Of a stretch of 64,000 nucleotides of DNA, positions 61,041 to 64,000 are shown one piece after another. The notes under the pieces are model-generated. The model was not told the origin of the DNA, did no database searches, and saw nothing but the letters and a program-made list of their open reading frames with translations. The translations under genes were made by a program, and so were the position numbers. Every line of letters starts with the position of its first letter. The stretch's first letter is position 1. This DNA comes from Impatiens glandulifera (taxonomy: Eukaryota; Streptophyta; Magnoliopsida; Ericales; Balsaminaceae): assembly GCF_907164915.1 (NCBI RefSeq), contig NC_061869.1, positions 39,804,840 through 39,868,839 of the forward strand, written 5' to 3'.

Positions 61041-61107
61041 CTGGTGAGATTCAAACTCGGGTCATCTGTATGACAAGCGGGAATACTTACCACTGTACTA
61101 CAACACC
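61041..61107 (-). repeat. tRNA-Asp-derived sequence inside the LTR
   Basis: On the minus strand the order GGTGTTGTAGTACAGTGGTA, AGTATTCCCGCTTGTCATAC, AGATGACCCGAG, TTTGAATCTC follows plant tRNA-Asp closely: D arm with AGTGGTA, anticodon-loop TTGTCAT carrying GTC, variable loop and a T arm with TTTGAAT instead of TTCGAAT/C. The 3' side of the acceptor stem is absent. It is therefore a tRNA relic and not a working tRNA gene. Confidence 0.55.
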
Positions 61108-61239
61108 TTGTTGTTATCTTTATATATATTAATATAATTGATAGGACTTAACTATTATATATATATATATAATTTAACTTATATATAATTAAAACTTAGT
61201 TTTATCCATTAATTATCAAGGCCATTTTATAAATTATAA

Positions 61240-61440
61240 TCTAACAATTTTTACCTTTTTGATTATTTAAACTAAATTATCAAAACTAAGTGAAATCATT
61301 TATAACTTATAAAATCGATTATATTAATTATCCTAAGTTAATTAAAACTTTAGTATAACAATTTCTCCCATTTTGATTGTTTAGAATAAATTATCAAAAC
61401 TAGGGACTTCGTTCTAACAATTTAACCCTTTTTGATTATT
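61240..61440 (-). repeat. triplicated polypurine tract / LTR-start junction
   Basis: The plus-strand phrase aacaattt..ccc.ttttgatt followed by .tt.a.a.taaattatcaaaac occurs at about 61244, 61353 and 61413. On the minus strand each is a purine run followed by TGTTA. It is the third example in the window of a reiterated junction. Confidence 0.65.
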
Positions 61441-61489
61441 TAAACTAAATTATCAAAACCTGGCGAGTTTATAATTAAATCAGTTTAGG

Positions 61490-61585
61490 CATTATCGTAA
61501 TCTAACAATCCTAAAATATTTTTAAGGTAAGAAAACTTAGACTTGAGAAGTGGTTTTGTGAGATTGTTAGCCACTTCATGCTTGT
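61490..61585 (-). pseudogene. tail of copia RNase H in the minus-strand Sirevirus
   Basis: On the minus strand it reads VANNLTKPLLKSKFSYLKNI then LGLLD, closely resembling VADVFTKPLLKTKFSYFRNI at 39.78 kb. It is all that remains of pol in this copy. Between it and gag (61590-61855) is a rearranged stretch with gag-end fragments such as GKSISIIKVWIPKG. Confidence 0.7.
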
Positions 61586-61856
61586 GCTTGTCATATGTTA
61601 TGTCTGTCAGCAACTGACTGTCTAGATGTCATGCATAACCTTCCACGCTGTAGTCCTGTTTTATCTGCATTCATGGATAATAACAAATCTGGTACTCATT
61701 ATTCTTTAGATCCTTGATGGATTAGTCCCTTGGGAATCCATACCTTAATTATGCTTATAGATTTCCCATTGTGTGCGTGTGTGGTAAATTTGGCAAATCT
61801 CTTACTACATATTGATGATTCTTTAGCTTTAAAGGATGATTTTTGGTAACATTTCT

Positions 61857-63480
61857 TTACTTACTATCAAGTTTTTCCTTGCCATACCAACTGACTATCC
61901 TTCTCTCATGTTTCAGCCAACTTAAAGTTGGCTTAACATAAATCACTTCATCTTTTGAAGTCAATTCATCACAGCTTGGATCATTTCCATTTTTAGTTGA
62001 TTGTCTCTTGACAAAACTTATTGAAGAAAGTTTGCCTTTGTTGGGTTTCAACTTCTTGGTGGAATTGTCTGGGTTGTTGTTGTAGCCTAGACCAAATTTG
62101 CATTTGGCAAGCCTTAGTTGACTTGTCATCTAATTGACTGCATCCCCATATTTTGTCCATGCATCGATCACGTAGTTGGCTCTCTCGTTTTCTTTAGTCA
62201 ACATTTGAACTTGAGCTTCTCATTCTCAGAGGATAGTTCATTTGTCTTACTAATCACGTTGTCTAGTTGAGTTGAAACGAGATCAGACAATTTCTTATAC
62301 TCAATGACCATGTCATTGAGTTCAGTAAGCAAGTCTTCCCGAGTGAATTCTTTAAAGGATAAATCAAATACCTCATCGTCGTTCGTCATGAAACATTTAA
62401 TGTCCTGATCATCGCTGTCGCTGGATGAGCTTGAGTCCGAATCGCTTTTGGCCAATTTGCTTTTGCTTTCTTCAGCCATCAGCATCTTCTGATCCTTCTT
62501 ATGCTTGGATGTTTTATGATCCTCCTTATGTTTCTGATTAGCAGGCTTCTTGTCGTCTTTCCTTCACTTTCGGCATTCGGACTTGTAGTGACCTAGAGTA
62601 TCATAAATAAAACACTGTATGTTAGCCTTATAGTCATTAGAGTTATTATTGAAAGATGAGTTAGATTTATTCTTCCACATATATTTGCCATTTTTTTGAC
62701 AAATAAAGTCATCGTATCTTCGCTGATCTGCTCAGCTAACTTGATGGATATTGGAACAATTGGCTCAATAGCGGACACCAGCGCCTTAGTCGTGGTCGAG
62801 GATGAGGGCTCATCTTCATTCCTAGAGTTCATCTCGAATTCATGGACTTTTAGATCGGCAAACATGTTGTGCAACTCCATCTTGTGGAGGTTTCTGGACT
62901 CCCTCATCACCGTTGACTTGATGTCCCAGGCACTGGGAAGAGCCTTCAATGCCTTGATGATGACTTCTTTGTTGCCATAAACCTTTCCCAGAGTGGAAAG
63001 TTCAATGACAATGTTGGTGAAGCGTTCGTCAAACTCGTTCATCGACTCCCTAGGCGCATCTTGATGCTATCGAACTTTTAAGTGGCATCCATGTGCTTAT
63101 TCTCTCTTATTTGTTCGTTTCCCTCACAAAGTTGAATGATCTTCTTCCATATCTCTTTGGTAGTAAAACATGCTTTGATTTTGTCAAACATGTTCTTGTT
63201 GAGAGTTTTGTACATGATGTTCTTGGCCATGTTATCAAGGTTGGTCTTCCTTTTGTCTTCAGTTGTCCACTCATGTCGGGGGCTTCTCAAAGGGGTGAGA
63301 AACACCAACAACTAGTGGTGGATGAGCTGGCTTTATAGATCTTTATCGGACCATTGGTAATAACATACCACATGTCATCGTCTTGAGATTCCATATGCAC
63401 CTACATATGAATCTTTCAATCATAATACTCTTCATTGCTAAACATAGGAGGCTTGTTGAAGAAAAACATGATGATATGTG
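61857..63480 (-). pseudogene. Sirevirus-type gag
   Basis: The gag runs from just after the primer-binding site. In order on the minus strand: a UBN2-like region (MAKNIMYKTLNKNMFDKIKA, CFTTKEIWKKIIQLCEG), FDERFTNIVIELSTLGKVYG, IKALKALPSAWDIKSTVMRE, a nucleocapsid knuckle CFIYDTLGHYKSEC in which the second Cys is Tyr, a Ser/Asp cluster (SDSDSSSSSDSDDQD), a coiled coil (NELSSENEKLKFK), and the C-terminal DEVIYVKPTLSWLKHERR. Stops and frame changes break it into at least five pieces. It is a good template for the degraded gag at 35.5 kb. Confidence 0.8.
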
Positions 63481-63503
63481 ATTGCTTGAGAATAGAAACT
63501 CTC

Positions 63504-63515
63504 GCTCTAATACCA
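63504..63515 (-). promoter_or_regulatory. primer-binding site (initiator tRNA-Met type)
   Basis: On the minus strand it reads TGGTATTAGAGC, one base from the canonical copia site TGGTATCAGAGC, two bases after the LTR end. It fixes the element's orientation and the LTR boundary. Confidence 0.85.
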
Positions 63516-63517
63516 CT

Positions 63518-64000
63518 TGTTAGGAAAAGAGTCAACAATAGCAAAGGGTTGATCAAGTATTGTTAACCGCGAAAATCTTCGTTTGATATTAACTATGTTA
63601 GAAGTTAATATATGTTTCTATTCTTCGCAAGTCTTCACAAACTCTTGAACGGAGTCAAGTGCGGAACTGTTTGTTTAGACCTGAAGCGTCAGAAAAGGAG
63701 TAGGAAGATTTGGAAATAAAAGAACAAAATACACAAGGTGTGTTTATGGATGTTCAAAGTAAACTCTTCTACGTCACCCCTTCTTCTCGACCTCGAGAAG
63801 GATTCCATTAAAAGATTTGATTTGAATAGAACTTCTACACAAATCCAGTCAGAAACCAGGTCTTAAACACTGTCTGTTTCTGAACTTCTAGCTCACACAA
63901 CACTTGTTGAATAGATATTATCTACTCAACTAACAAAGAGCTCACAATTAAAGAAAAGTGATACAATGTTTTTCGGTATGAACAATCTCTCACAAAAGAT
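63518..64000 (-). mobile_element. 5' LTR of the minus-strand Sirevirus, cut by the window edge
   Basis: The LTR ends in TTTTCCTAACA on the minus strand at 63518, next to the primer-binding site. It closely matches 54639-54876 plus 55575 onwards, including the cctacgtcaccccttcttc block at about 63770-63790. Its start lies beyond 64000. Confidence 0.8.

Larger units (their letters stand above)
54639..61246 (-). mobile_element. 3' LTR of the minus-strand Sirevirus, split by two insertions
   Basis: The low end, TGTTAGGAAAAGAGTCAACA on the plus strand at 54639, is identical to the matching end of the 5' LTR at 63518 over its first 20 bases. The next ~240 bases match closely. LTR sequence resumes after a hAT-type insertion (54877-55566) up to about 55981. 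It resumes again after a Helitron (55982-60711) and runs to 61246, where TGTTAG on the minus strand follows the purine run aaaaaggtaaaaa. Without the insertions the LTR is about 1.2 kb. The assignment of 60712-61246 to this LTR is by position and CCGA-rich U3-like content. Confidence 0.65.

Noticed and set aside
61041..61107. Functional tRNA-Asp gene
   Set aside because: The 3' half of the acceptor stem is missing and the T loop is altered.

Overview
This window is plant nuclear DNA, almost certainly from a dicot and possibly an asterid. Evidence for a plant is an intact chloroplast mTERF4/BSM-type gene, a PR-1-like gene, a piece of plastid ycf1, and captured fragments of plant ACA Ca2+-ATPase, PIP5K and fasciclin-arabinogalactan genes. 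The asterid guess rests only on my memory that proteins like the repeated family described below are common in Gesneriaceae proteomes. The background is very AT-rich with long (TA)n runs. Only two host loci stand out: PR-1-like (18.99-20.18 kb, frameshifted) and mTERF4 (48.65-50.23 kb, intact). Nearly everything else recognisable is transposon, much of it nested.

The main theme is a Ty1/copia lineage of Sirevirus type and an unusual 3' gene cassette. At 35.5-43.2 kb (+) a 5'-truncated element has gag, protease, integrase, RT and RNase H, then one extra ORF (40.64-41.39 kb), a polypurine tract and a 1576-bp LTR. Two ACCGG-rich elements, one per strand, carry three tandem diverged ORFs of the same family before a related LTR. 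On + these are 1.35-1.84, 2.31-3.01 and 3.74-6.37 kb, with LTR 6.54-7.98 kb. On - they are 35.37/29.34-28.69, 28.25-27.49 and 26.99-24.05 kb, with LTR 23.92-22.47 kb. The shared signature is GLxxFL, V.EFF, LPTEG, then (I/V)NW....F.NLK. The third ORF adds a charged linker, a second conserved helical block and a long coiled coil. Five of the six whole or near-whole members have a TATA box 70-150 bp before the ATG. The position matches that of the env-like ORF of Sireviruses; the function is unknown.

Layout: 0-1.3 kb Ty3-type LTR/leader fragment; 1.3-8.0 kb ORF cassette and LTR; 8.2-10.3 kb gutted Ty3/gypsy element; 10.8-11.9 kb old LTR; 12.3-15.3 kb MITEs, a Helitron and tandem repeats; 16.4 kb an unrecognised exon; 19-20.2 kb PR-1-like; 21.4-22.1 kb inverted relative of the first fragment; 22.5-29.3 kb minus-strand cassette, whose first ORF is split by a 5.94-kb Pack-CACTA element (29.34-35.28 kb, TSD TGT) carrying four captured gene fragments; 35.5-43.2 kb Sirevirus; 43.2-48.3 kb AT-rich; 48.65-50.2 kb mTERF4; 51.5-52.2 kb organelle-derived DNA; 52.2-53.1 kb another copia remnant; 54.6-64 kb a minus-strand Sirevirus with a 3' LTR split by a Helitron and a hAT-type MITE, and a 5' LTR that runs off the window.

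Coordinates of repeats, exons and element ends were read by eye; no alignment or database search was run.
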